Part shown: positions 19,302 through 28,953 of the stretch, one piece after another
Numbering within the stretch: position 1 is the first letter of the stretch
Layout: every line of letters begins with the position of its first letter
From: Discostella pseudostelligera
Lineage: Eukaryota > Bacillariophyta > Thalassiosirophyceae > Thalassiosirales > Thalassiosiraceae
Length of the DNA: 29,786 bases
Assembly: GCA_036940085.1 (NCBI GenBank)
Contig: JALLBK010000151.1
Location: forward strand, 1 to 29,786
Direction of reading: 5' to 3'
Program-made: the position numbers and the translations under genes
Notes under the pieces: generated by a model
The model's input: the letters and a program-made list of their open reading frames with translations, nothing else
What the model was told of the DNA's origin: nothing
Databases searched by the model: none

Positions 19302-20267
19302 TTACTTCTTGACTAAAGTTTCATGATATTCGTGTACGAGTAGGTTGATCTCATCGTCGCCTCGATCTGAGCTGCTAAGAAATGCACACACCTCCTTCAA
19401 TTTTGCTTGTTGATTCTGCGTCAAAAAAGAAAGACTCAACTCAAACCTGCCGCACGATGGTAAGGCTTTCAACCAATTGTGTATGAATGGTGAAACGGAG
19501 GTCTCCGTCAATAGTTCCGCTCTCTCCGAGACGGTCATTGTTACGAGTAGATGCAATGCCTCTACAATGTCCCCCATTACATCACCATCAATCTCTGCCG
19601 AGAAATATTCCTTGCATACTACTTTCGGATCGATAATGAACATATTGTCAACCTGGGACTCCATCCTTGTGATGAATGACAACGTAGACTTTGCAGTTGT
19701 GCAGTGTATTCTCCACTCCATTAAAAAGTCATGAACAGATCTCGATGATTTCACTATTTTCGACAACCCTGCCCGTGCACCACAACATGCTGATCTAGGA
19801 ATCAATTCGAGTTTTGCACTGGATTTCAATGAATTCGATAACTCGTTTCGCTTTTTGATGATACCATCGAAGCCACCTATCGAAGCCTGACCGTCACTGG
19901 AAATATTTCTACTCCTACCACTAGTTGGGATTGATCCGGAGGCTCCGTTGAATAGCCTTGAAACATCGCGACCAGACGTAGGTTTCAATTGTGATACTGA
20001 TACAAAATTTCGAAATTCATTGTAGTCTTTGCCTAATGAAAAGAATTAGGAAGAATGCGGAATGCGGTGTCTATCAGCATGTAGACTATCGTTGGTAAAG
20101 TCAAGCAATACGTATCCTTTGGACTTACTGGTATGAATGGCACGCTTTTTCATCCCATCTTCGGCCTTGAATTGTCGGTAAGTGGCAACATCGGCTTGAA
20201 TCTCTCGTTCGAGATGGTTGATGTCTAACGTTTTCCCGTTGATAGCGCTCAGTCTTTTTGAAGACAT
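19302..20267 (-). CDS. CCDC103: CCDC103-like dynein-arm attachment factor (2 exons, 289 aa)
   Basis: CCDC103 is needed to assemble and attach outer dynein arms in motile cilia and flagella. Exon 1 is 20267-20129 and exon 2 is 20032-19302, with a 96-nt intron (GTAAGT...TCATTAG) in phase 1. Splicing joins the basic helix ATYRQFKAEDGMKKRAIHTS to KDYNEFRNFVSVSQLKP, which together resemble the dynein-attachment N-terminal domain (family hallmark YxxFRxxVxxSxLKP). After a Ser/Gly-rich linker, residues about 140-275 match an RPAP3_C-type domain: VHDFLMEWRIHC, ALHLLVTMT, HNWLKALPSCGRFELSLSFL. That two-domain order and total length near 250-290 aa are typical of CCDC103. Presence of this gene suggests a flagellated stage, i.e. 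a centric diatom with motile sperm. It converges with cofilin, 223 nt between stops. Confidence 0.75.
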
Positions 20268-20795
20268 CGCAAGGGGTTAAAGACGGCGTACAAAAATTCA
20301 CTCAACCAGTGAACGATAACACAACGATGAATTATTGCAAGGGCGCCGGTAGTGGTTGATTTCGAAACAATGCCATTGGCAATGGCAATGGCGACGGGTT
20401 GCGTCGGTGATGGTGGATGGTGTTGCTACCTTGTTGTTGTTGCTGCCTTGCTGCGGTATTAGTTGCTGTTTCCCGCCAAAACGAACATCTGCAGATTAGA
20501 TGGCTTCCCGCAAAATCAGATTTCTGTCCGCCACACCTTCCCGCCATTTATCGTTCTTCCCGCCAATCCATCCGACACATCCCGTCCACCACCACCTCAC
20601 TCGCTGCACCACTTCTTCCGAATCAACTTCTTCACTCATCCTACCAAGGATACAGCATATATAATCATAAAGCCAATGCTGGAAAGCTAGGTATCATGTG
20701 TAAATAATTGATAATAGTTATTCCCTCTCTTGGGTGACAAAAGGCGGTGGGTACATCGTACAATCAGGTAAAATCGCTACTCCCGTGTTTAGTGT
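20268..20795. promoter_or_regulatory. CCDC103-like gene promoter with four TTCCCGC boxes
   Basis: Boxes on the plus strand are TTTCCCGCC at 20469-20477, TTCCCGC at 20505-20511 (lacks the final C), TTCCCGCC at 20538-20545 and TTCCCGCC at 20557-20564; in the direction of the CCDC103-like gene they read GGCGGGAA. The right end (about 20640-20795) is the 3' flank of the proteasome gene. A CAA/CAG-rich tract lies at about 20425-20460. Binding by an E2F-type factor is inferred from the motif alone. Confidence 0.55.
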
Positions 20796-21766
20796 TTACG
20801 TGTCACCCGCCGAGGCAGATTCAGCTTCCACCTCTGCAATCACCGCCTTTGCCTCTTCCTCCGTCAAAATCTTATGAACACAGTTGCCATCCTCATCCAA
20901 GCTCATCGTGAACAACTCCAACTTCTCCGCCGAGGCCACGGCTCCATCCATCGTTTTATTCAAAACCTTCACCGCAAGACGACATGCCTCGGCAACATCT
21001 GGCATTTCTATCACAACATCCGTCAATGCTGGAGCATCATCCTCCGTCTTCATTTCATCATCCCCATCCTTCTTCTTCGAAACCCCATACTCCGTCTTTA
21101 ACAAACTCTTCCCCGCTTGATTATTCGCTCCAATGACCGTGGCCTTCCACCCACTGTAATTCCCACTAGGATCACTCTGGTACAATTGAAATCCATGCGC
21201 TTCATCATACCCCGCAAAAAGGAAGGCTACACCAAAGGGACGCAAGCCACCATACTGAGTGTAGGCTTGTTTGTAATTGCACACATGCTCCACGAGACTT
21301 TCGAGGGGAATCGGTTCTTGATATTGGTAGGCATATCGTGCCGCGCGGAGACGGGCTTGATCGATGAGGATGTTAGCGTCGGCGGTTAAGCCGGCGACGG
21401 AACATGTGGCGTGGGGGCAAAGTTTGTAGGTCTTTTCCGATGTCTATTTTGGGAGATTGGAGAGGTTGAACAAAAAAAATTAGCCGCACGAAATAAAATA
21501 CAACCGAGTCTGCCTCTCATTTCTCAATACATGCAAATCGAAAAATAGGACGAAAACTCTCTCAAAGAGCGACGGAACAAACTCACCCGCGCCTTGGCCA
21601 AAAGTCCACTCGTAATCTTCTTCTCCGATGCCATGACGACACCATCTTTAGCCAATATTCCCACACTCGTTCCGGCATTATTGATCGCCTCGATGGCGTA
21701 CTCCACTTGATGCAGACGTCCCTCGGGGGAGAATGTGGTTGTGGAGGAATCGTAGCGGCGTGCCAT
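20796..21766 (-). CDS. PSMA4: 20S proteasome alpha-type subunit, PSMA4/alpha-3 (2 exons, 275 aa)
   Basis: Exon 1 is 21766-21587, exon 2 is 21443-20796, with a 143-nt intron (GTGAGT...AAATAG, phase 0). The start [25 protein letters not shown] is cut short here: [20 protein letters not shown] is the alpha-subunit N-terminal signature that gates the 20S core. [19 protein letters not shown] follows, then [57 protein letters not shown] and [18 protein letters not shown], the latter characteristic of alpha-3 (PSMA4, plant PAC1). [18 protein letters not shown] matches the C-terminal helix region. An acidic, Lys/Asp/Glu-rich insert ([16 protein letters not shown]) replaces the short loop of other alpha-3 subunits. 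No catalytic Thr is expected in alpha subunits. This is the cytosolic/nuclear proteasome. Confidence 0.93.
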
Positions 21767-22115
21767 TATAAATTATTTAATAATTAGTTGTAGTAGAGAG
21801 AGAGGGTAGACGACGACGGCGACGGTATCAAAAGATGATAATTTGGATTGGCGGAAGCCTCGGAATGCGATGGATTGTTGACGAAGCCATGTTCTACAGA
21901 TTGCGAATGGATATGTCACATGATCTTTCTCGCTCATTCAATTTTTCTCGTTGCATAGACAAAGATGAATTTGACTAAACGACGGACAGATTGGAAGCGA
22001 ATTGTTCATTTCTTTGTAGTATCCCCGGCCTTGCCGTCGCCGCACCAAACCCTTCCGGCCGCGACGCCGCCCGCAACAACAAACAAGCAGCAGCAACAAA
22101 AAACAGGTCGAGACC
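21767..22115. promoter_or_regulatory. Divergent promoter of PSMA4 and the coiled-coil membrane protein
   Basis: About 350 nt between two divergent starts. It contains an AGAGAGAG-rich patch and a GACGACGGCGACGG patch just upstream of PSMA4 (about 21795-21825) and a CAACAACAAACAAGCAGCAGC-like leader (fewer than 20 bases quoted per unit: CAACAACAAACAAG) before 22116. No E2F-like or CRE-like box was seen. Short ORFs here are not supported. Confidence 0.35.
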
Positions 22116-23909
22116 ATGGCGTCCGCCACAGCTCGTAATGCTAGAGCCAATGTGCCCCAAAGTCAGACAAAATTCAATGCCACCCCATTAAAGAAAATAT
22201 GCATCTTATTTCTATCATTCACCGCAGCCGTGGCACTTCTATCCACCACTATCGTCACTGTCGCACCAATACTCATTGCTATGGCACACCGGTTTCCGTC
22301 TTTGCACAAGCAGATGATACTGATAGGCGGTGGCGACAATCCATCCCACGACGAGATAATTTATATCCCACCTACGCAAGAGGACTTGGATAGGATACGG
22401 CAAGAGTTGGAGGTGTCTGAAATACTGCCAGCCATCAATGCCGTTACTGTTGACAAATCAGACAACCCTCGTTCGGCGTCATACATCCAATCTGTCATTG
22501 CCACTACGGAATCGCAATTACAACAGCTTGAGCGAGAGTGGAACATGGTCAAGAAGGAAATTGACGAGTTGACATTGGCCTACAATTCATTTTTGGAACG
22601 ATGGGATCAAGACACATCGCGCAATGTAATGTCCGTCGATGAGAGTGCCACTATGCAATATTTCGAGTCTAGATTGACGTCTCTCAGCACTATCCTGGGG
22701 GGGCAGCGAACATCCTTCCTGGATTTAGATAGGCACGATATGACGCACTTGCTTACGACGGCAGTGGACGAACTCCATTGGATGCTGAATGCAGAAGAAG
22801 ATGAAGCGGCAGATGCACACAAAACACTACTATTTCTCAATGCCAACAACTTGTTGTTCAAAGTACTGGCAAATGTCCCCGCATCCTCAAAGAATGAAAC
22901 CAATCAAACATGCCAACCATCGTATCTTGATTTGAATGAGGGAAAACCATCCAGTGAATTCTTTCCAACATCCAAACCAGTCATGACTTCGAAAGCCTCT
23001 CTTGCAATAACCGATGAAACGGCACGAGAATCGGACCTGTACTTCCTGATTGAAGAAATCAAACGCAAACTCGTATGGGAGGAGGATGACGAATCATTTT
23101 CACGTCCGCCATTCATCAGTGATCAGGAATTGGAGGATATACGATCGAATATTGCACCAATGATATCTTCCATTGAAAACATGCGTAGGTCGGCGCTTGA
23201 CAAAGAAAGGAAAGTGAGAGACTATTGGGTAGATAGGATTGCAACTTTTGTGTCGGAGCTCGAATCCTCAGATGATATCGGAAGCAATAGAGCCAATGAC
23301 AGTAATGACGAGTTGCTATGTGCTTCTACTGGTTTGGTGGAGGAGATGATGGAGGCAGGTTTAAAGACATTTCGTAGGAAGGGAGATCTTCGTTCCGAGT
23401 TGGAGGATGTTGCTTTGAGGTCGGTGATGGATGCGCCCCCAGAACAAGCTGCCATACTTCTGTCCGATCTTAAAAAGATTGATGTGCCAAAAATCGATTA
23501 TACAACTGATGAGACGACTACGTCTACTCAACTTCCCACCTCCTCATGGAAAGTGGGCAAGAAATCTATTGCCTATGCAGTAGACGGTCCATGGCTCCGT
23601 CGTGGTGTCGTGAACTGGATTGACTATTTTGTGGATGCTATATCCGGATACAATGGTAAGTGACTCTCGATGTTGATCCTAACGCCATCAATTCTCGTCA
23701 TCTAAGTCTCGTTGTCCTCTTGCATTACAGACCATGTAGATTCACTGTTCGATTGGATCGTAGGAGATTGTGCTGGTTCGTCAGTGGGGTCGGTATTGGT
23801 GAGCTCCGTTTCTAAGCTGATAGGGAAAATCCCTCTTCCTGAGTCTGTGGAGCGTTTGAAGAGATCTGGAATACTAGCCGGCAGAATGAGGACCCTTTTG
23901 GAGACATAG
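22116..23909 (+). CDS. Membrane-anchored coiled-coil protein of unknown function (2 exons, 572 aa)
   Basis: Exon 1 is 22116-23655, exon 2 is 23731-23909; the intron is 75 nt (GTAAGT...TTACAG), phase 1, and joins DAISGYN to DHVDSLFDWIVGD. The start context is ACCATGG. Residues about 27-56 form one hydrophobic segment (ICILFLSFTAAVALLS, then TIVTVAPILIAMA), a signal anchor or transmembrane helix preceded by a basic N-terminus. The rest is acidic and helical with coiled-coil character, for example QSVIATTESQLQQLEREWN and MISSIENMRRSALDKERK. The C-terminus (about 485-572) is more hydrophobic, with WLRRGVVNWIDYFVDA and VGSVLVSSVSKLIG. No family is recognised. It could be a tethering or scaffold protein, but that is only an impression. 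It converges with the Ig-like plastid protein gene. Confidence 0.7.
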
Positions 23910-24078
23910 AGGATGCGGTAAGATAAGAGACACGTTATTGATCAACGCCTTTTACACTATTTTTAGACTCTAACACGATGCATTCTTCAAATCAATTCCT
24001 AAGGAATCGGCGTTGATGGTGAAAGAGCAAAACAATTTCCTAACTAGATTAGCATGACAGGACAGTGCACCCCGATAT

Positions 24079-25299
24079 TCACAAATGGTTGGAGAACGCA
24101 TATTCTCCAGTGCTGCCAATAACCTTCCACGTCTTGGTGAAGTCCTACGATGAAAATACACGCCTGAGTTAAGGCAGCTTAACAAATAGAGAGAGATCAA
24201 ATCCAAAATCATTTGGCGTACCTCTGTTTCAATTATGAAATATGCGTTGGAGACACCGGGATGATCAGGTGTGTACCTCACCACGAAGTTTGTCTCTTCA
24301 TGTGACTTGAGGAAACTGTCGCTTGCAGATACTGACCATTCATTCGAATCATCTCCGACAAATCCAGCACGGAATTTTGCCCATCCCATGTAGGGATTCT
24401 TAATCTGTTTAGGCGAACAAGTTATCCATACGTCAATGTTCAGCAACGAATTTGATGGCGACGATGCAACATATCAACGTGAGTACCAAACTTACCGTAA
24501 ATTCATGAGCAGCTGCTGAGTTAATCGGCGCCCTGAGCAATATGATTCCTTCGACGTCGTCGCCAGCAAGAGTAAAATGGTCGAAAGTAGAATCATCCTT
24601 TACAAATCGAGTGTTGGTACAGAGGGTAGGCAAGTTTGAGATCGTTATGTTTCATGATTGACATTGAATAAAGTTGTTTATTACACGTCTTCTCACCTCA
24701 TTATCATTATCACCAGGTGCATAGAATTCTCTCAAGTTTCGGCCTTGTTGAAGCTGTCCTCTCATGTTCAGGTACCTGTTCGTCCTTGCAATTTCCTGCT
24801 GCGTAGCCCAGTTCTCGAGTTGCTGAGCGCGAACAACGTCCATGGTTGGGTTGCTTTCCAACAATTCATCGGTGTAGCTTACAATTCGTGAGGCGACTAC
24901 TTGGTCAGTCTTGGAGATTGATGTCCTTGCCATGTGCGGTGACACGTCGCGGCCTATCTTCTTGAGTCCACTACTTCCGTCGCCTGAAAGTCCCATTTCG
25001 CTATCTCCGCCATCGAAAATATCCTGTGAACCATCATCAACGTATTGAGTGAAATCTCCCGGTCCGTATCGTTGGATCTTGTCCTTATCCATCTTGGTTG
25101 CACTAGCACCTAACTTCTCGAGTTCGGTTAATGGTTCAACATCGGGCCCATGATACATGGAACGGTAGTTCAACTGAGTTTGGGAGATATGCCTGAGTTC
25201 GGGAGACCACTGAGGAGAGAATGCATTGGCAACAGGAGATGATGATGTAGCCAATGAGAAGGCAATAGAGAAAATACAGGCAGCCGCTGGTCGGGTCAT
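24079..25299 (-). CDS. Plastid-targeted protein with a C-terminal Ig-like domain (4 exons, 317 aa)
   Basis: Exons are 25299-24697, 24597-24496, 24404-24222 and 24144-24079, with introns of 99, 91 and 77 nt, all phase 0; only the spliced form gives a continuous domain. The signal peptide (CIFSIAFSLATSSSPVANA) is followed by FSPQ, a clear F(+1) plastid-import motif. The middle is acidic and Gly/Asp-rich, then helical (AQQLENWATQQEIAR). Exons 2-4 encode a beta-rich domain: DHFTLAGDDVEGIILLRAPI, FTIKNPYMGWAKFRAGFVG, EWSVSASDSFL, NFVVRYTPDHPGVSNAYF and IIETEDFTKTWKVIGST. The pattern of 'NP', W-S-V, F-V-V-R-Y-x-P and ETEDF-x-x-x-W-K-V resembles MSP/ASPM-SPD2-Hydin-type Ig folds, but the plastid location is unlike those proteins. 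Function is unknown. Confidence 0.75.
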
Positions 25300-25302
25300 G
25301 TT

Positions 25303-25447
25303 GGGAATAGAGAATAGACGATGAAAGCACCTGAATCTCGATAGGAGTAAGAGTAAATGGTTTGATCGGCTCTGNGGGAATAGAGAATAGACGATGAAAG
25401 CACCTGAATCTCGATAGGAGTAAGAGTAAATGGTTTGATCGGCTCTG
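25303..25447. repeat. Exact 72-bp direct duplication flanking a single N
   Basis: Bases 25303-25374 and 25376-25447 are identical over 72 nt (both begin GGGAATAGAGAATAGACG and end TTGATCGGCTCTG), separated only by the undetermined base at 25375. It lies just upstream of the Ig-like protein start. The arrangement is what results when two contig ends that overlap are joined with a gap instead of being merged. Confidence 0.9.
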
Positions 25448-25887
25448 GGTTGAGGAAATGAATTTTATGAGCGAATGGATTGATGGAGTTCATGGTGTTC
25501 GTCGTGAATTCAGTGGAGGTTCCGGTGTGGTTGTTGTCTTGCAGGCATGCCGCAGCCGTACTTCACTCTGTATTGAACCACGTCAGCACTTGCACTGTGG
25601 AATCAGTATACTACGTAAGCATGACGTCAAAATTCTCAGATCCAGCATCTGGCAGACGTCAGCATTTAGGGGTGTCAGAATTCTTGGCGTCAACGTGACG
25701 TAGACATTAGCTTGGCGGGAAAGGCGGCGGCACCGCATGCCCCCGCCCGCCGCCCATCCGACAGCCGACGACAGCAGCGACGCAAGCAACAACCCATCTA
25801 CATCTCTATCGCTACCGACCACGACCACCACCATCATCGAACATCGCATCATCATGGTGAAATTAGTCTGCCGCTGCACTCCACATA
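25448..25887. promoter_or_regulatory. Promoter with five CRE-like boxes and one E2F-like box upstream of DTWD1-like gene
   Basis: Within 122 nt there are ACGTCA (25580-25585), the palindrome TGACGTCA (25622-25629), ACGTCA (25656-25661), GCGTCA (25687-25692) and TGACGT (25696-25701). These match CO2/cAMP-responsive elements (TGACGT/ACGTCA/TGACGC) reported to act in diatom carbon-concentrating genes through bZIP factors. GGCGGGAAA follows at 25714-25722. An 18-codon upstream ORF (25855-25908) overlaps the main start codon. The region is shared with the divergent Ig-like plastid protein gene, which may be the real target. Confidence 0.55.
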
Positions 25888-26964
25888 ATGTTGCCGAACG
25901 CTCATGAACATGAAACTGATTGCGGCGCGGTGGTCTTCGAGGAACAGAGTGTGCAAGAGTATCTAGACTCATTTCTTGACACCACCCCGAGCACAACAAC
26001 AGAAAACAATGTATCAGGCAACATGCTTTTCAGTCGAGTAGTTTGCTGCGAATCATCTCGATCACTTTATTGTCAGGATTGTTGTCGTCTTCTCGTTCCA
26101 GATCATTCGGTCCCTGCACCCATATCTTGTCGAAGGAGGGGAAATAGCTTAGGTGGGAAATCGGTTGAGTATTCGGGGGAAAGGCCATTTCTACCATTCA
26201 ATTTACACATCATATTAGACGATCGAAGGGGTTCAGCAACAGGGCTGCACGCTGTAGTATTGATGAATGGAACAGATGACATGTCGGTGACACGCTCCTC
26301 TCTCAAAGATCATACCGAAGACAGTGGTGTTCCAAGTTCATCGACAGGATCAGTTAAACTCGTTGATTTGGCAACCGATGAAATACCCAAATATCGAGAT
26401 AGTGATGATTCCATATTTTTGCTCTTTCCATCTCCGGGAGTATCTGTCCCACTGGAATCAGTTGCTTCCAAAGTAAGCACGTTGGTTGTACTGGATTGCA
26501 AGTGGACAAAGAGTAAACTCTGTCGAACAGACGAGGATCTATCTTCTCTACCAAAGGTGCATCTCTCGTCGCCTCCAGAAAAAAGCTTCTATTGGCGATG
26601 GCACAATGCTGGGCCTGGCATGCTAAGTTCCATTGAGGCAATCTACTACGCTGCAGTCGAAGTGATGCGGATTAAACACAAATATTTGTTGGATGCAGGA
26701 CAGATTTCACAATCGGAATCCAGGAACTTATTGATTGATCGGAACAACGTGATTCATTTACTTTGGTTGTTTGGACACCAGAGAGCCGCCACATTTAAAT
26801 CCGCTGAACATGCAGGTATACTTGCGCCTGGTACTGATGAAGGAAAGGAAATGCAACGAGCAATGAGAAAGCAGAAGGGGACATGGCGCCAACTACGACA
26901 TAAAGAGGATGAGAGACGATTGAATGAGAGAATCAAACTCAAGGCGAGCAGGAATAAGACCTAA
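25888..26964 (+). CDS. DTWD1: DTWD1-like tRNA-uridine aminocarboxypropyltransferase (358 aa)
   Basis: DTWD1-type enzymes transfer the aminocarboxypropyl group of SAM to a tRNA uridine (acp3U at D-loop position 20 in human). The single-exon ORF has a Cys-rich motif (CCESSRSLYCQDCCRLL, about residues 53-69) like the CxxC...FYCxxC zinc-type element of human DTWD1, an NLHIILDDRRGSATGLHAVV segment, FLLFPSPGVSVPLESV, then the DTW region. Here the core motif reads LVVLDCKWTKSK, so the family Asp-x-x-Trp spacing 'DxTW/DSTW' is D-C-K-W. It is followed by KSFYWRWHNAGPGMLSSIEA and IYYAAVEVM, matching the DTWD1 pattern of aromatic-Trp-Arg and S(T/S)IEAIYY. The C-terminus is a Lys/Arg-rich helix. The start at 25888 is the first ATG in this frame. 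Confidence 0.75.
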   Translation: MLPNAHEHETDCGAVVFEEQSVQEYLDSFLDTTPSTTTENNVSGNMLFSRVVCCESSRSLYCQDCCRLLVPDHSVPAPISCRRRGNSLGGKSVEYSGERPFLPFNLHIILDDRRGSATGLHAVVLMNGTDDMSVTRSSLKDHTEDSGVPSSSTGSVKLVDLATDEIPKYRDSDDSIFLLFPSPGVSVPLESVASKVSTLVVLDCKWTKSKLCRTDEDLSSLPKVHLSSPPEKSFYWRWHNAGPGMLSSIEAIYYAAVEVMRIKHKYLLDAGQISQSESRNLLIDRNNVIHLLWLFGHQRAATFKSAEHAGILAPGTDEGKEMQRAMRKQKGTWRQLRHKEDERRLNERIKLKASRNKT

Positions 26965-27488
26965 TGGAACAAATAGCGTTTATGGTTTTCCATGCACAAC
27001 GATTAAAGACGATGAATTATGGTTTGTGGTTTGCATTTCGTGGCAATGATGTGTCGACCTGATTGAATTCATTATTCTTTCGACGCAATTCTTAAATCCT
27101 TATTAAAGATCTCCTCTACACATTCAACATCTATTAATAAGTTGATGAAACACCTTGATCACTTTCGTGCCGATTCCAGTATTGCCAATCCACTGCTGCA
27201 ATCAATCTAAATTTCGTCGTTCGTCCTTCCACTTCGGTGTATGAATTGGGCCATGGCGGCGGACAGACGAACGAACGCGCAACCGCACGATGTTTATGTG
27301 GAGGTGCCCGGTCGACGGACAGGACAGCCCCCACAGCCAACAACCTCCACAAACCATGACACCGCCGCCGCATGCAGCAGCAGCTCCTCCTCCGCCCCAA
27401 CCACAATTGCTATCAACAACAGTCGGATTCGTCCCTACATCTATATGAGAGAGAGAGAGAGAGAGAGTTGCCCCGCCGCCAATGAATA
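26965..27488. other. Intergenic region upstream of the NTF2-like gene
   Basis: An A/T-rich 3' flank of the DTWD1-like gene (to about 27160) is followed by a G/C-rich stretch with CCG and CAG/CTC low complexity (27330-27410) and a GA dinucleotide run. ORFs at 27134-27406 (minus) and 27241-27489 (plus) are low complexity and unsupported. No E2F-like or CRE-like cluster was seen. Confidence 0.4.
27447..27467. repeat. (GA)n dinucleotide repeat in the 5' leader
   Basis: About ten GA units end 21 nt before the start codon of the NTF2-like gene at 27489. GA/CT repeats near starts can act as promoter elements in other eukaryotes; no function can be assigned here. Confidence 0.9.
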
Positions 27489-28953
27489 ATGGAAGACCGT
27501 CACAGTGTTTCTGAGCCTCGACCGGTCGATGATGATGGGAGCGATTGTAATAATTGTCCTTCCTGGGAAGTCGATATTCTGCGGGACGGTGTCATCGTCG
27601 ACACATTCATCCTGAACAAGGAAGTCCTCCCTCCCCGAACCAACAAAAAGGGCAAAGTCGTTTGGAAACTTCCAGAGAGTGGGGACAAATTGGTAAGTGA
27701 TGCTGTTGAAATGACGACATGACGCGCCAATAGTTCTCGTACAACTAAAACTTTGCTGGGCCATCTACAATCTACAATCGTAGCCTTCGTTTGGAACAGA
27801 TGATCGTCGTCGCATTTTAGATATTCACAAAGAACGAAAGAAGAAGCGTAAGCAAGATAAAAAGAAGCAAAACATTTCACCTACTAAAGATAGATGTCTT
27901 GTGGATGGGAAATGTGAAATGGGCAATCAGAGCAGTTCTCCAGTCAAATTCGGTGGAGGTGGAAATGGGGTAGGAAATGCCATTTCAGAAGAAGAGGATG
28001 AGAGGTATAGCAGTGGCACTAATTCAGTAGATACGGCGGGGAAGATCAATGTTAAAGAGAATGGGAGTCAAAACCGTGGTGTTCGTGACGACACTCGATG
28101 CAATCACAATCAACAATTGGACGCTAATCAGGCACTACACGAGATATATCCCAGTAAAGGCACTTCCATCGAGCCCCAATACAACCAGCAAACTCTTTTG
28201 TCAGCTACGCCACCACCCGGGCTTGAAATCCCTTCCAATTTGTCGAGCATTAGACTGGACGATTCGCAAGAGCTACCGACGCCCCATCAGCCGCTGCCAT
28301 CTGATGATAGACCATCTTCCTCCTCCTATGCTTCAATCATTCAACTTCCACCTACCGATGCTCTTTTTATAATAGTACCACATAGCGAACGACTCGAAAC
28401 AGCCCAAGGACAACCCGAATGCTCACTCGCAGTGCCTGCTGCACGACATTTCATTAGCACATATTATTCTCACTTTGATGGCAGGGCTAGAATCATCGAC
28501 CTAGCTTGCTACTACACTTCGGAAGCTCAAAAGTCTGTTAGCATTGGCGGTGCACACTCGGTTGTTACAGGAAGGACAGATATTGCAACACAAATATGCA
28601 ACTTTGCCGGGACATTATTTGAGGTGCGAGGAGTGGTTGCCCAAGATACTGCTGATAGAAAAGGAGTTCATATTCTTGTGACGGGCATTGCGAGGACAAG
28701 TTTGAGTGGATCACAGGGTGGGGTGGTGGCGAGCTTTGCTCATTCGATATCACTAGTTCCGAAAGATGTCGGCACGTTGAGTGAGCGCGGTGGTATTACT
28801 TGCACAGCGCTACTCGAGGCACTGGCAGTTGGTTATCCCTTCCAAATCCATAATGATGCACTCGCATTGCTAAGCGGAGATGCAGGGCCGACCTCCCCCA
28901 TTTCAACTCCACGGCCAATGCATAAACCACCGCCTCCACCCGGTTTGTGTTGA
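27489..28953 (+). CDS. NTF2-like domain protein with PPPGL motifs (2 exons, 457 aa)
   Basis: Exon 1 is 27489-27692, exon 2 is 27784-28953; the intron is 91 nt (GTAAGT...AATCGTAG, phase 0), joining PESGDKL to PSFGTDDRRRIL. The N-terminal 68 residues form an ordered block (WEVDILRDGVIVDTFIL, KKGKVVWKLPE), followed by a strongly basic helix (HKERKKKRKQDKKKQ) and a Ser/Asn/Gln-rich linker. Residues about 275-435 match an NTF2-like fold: AARHFISTYYSHFDG, ARIIDLACYYTSEAQ, VVTGRTDIATQI, VHILVTGIART and FQIHNDAL, the last being the usual NTF2 end motif. NTF2-like domains occur in RNA export factors (NXT/NXF) and stress-granule G3BP proteins; dimerisation or FG-repeat binding is possible. Two PPPGL motifs flank the domain, TPPPGLEIP and the C-terminal PPPPPGLC; PPGphi motifs are GYF-domain ligands. 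No RRM is present, so it is not a full G3BP. Confidence 0.75.

Noticed and set aside
25303..25447. The 72-bp repeat as a mobile-element target or biological tandem repeat
   Set aside because: The copies are exactly identical and separated by an N, which fits an assembly gap artefact better.
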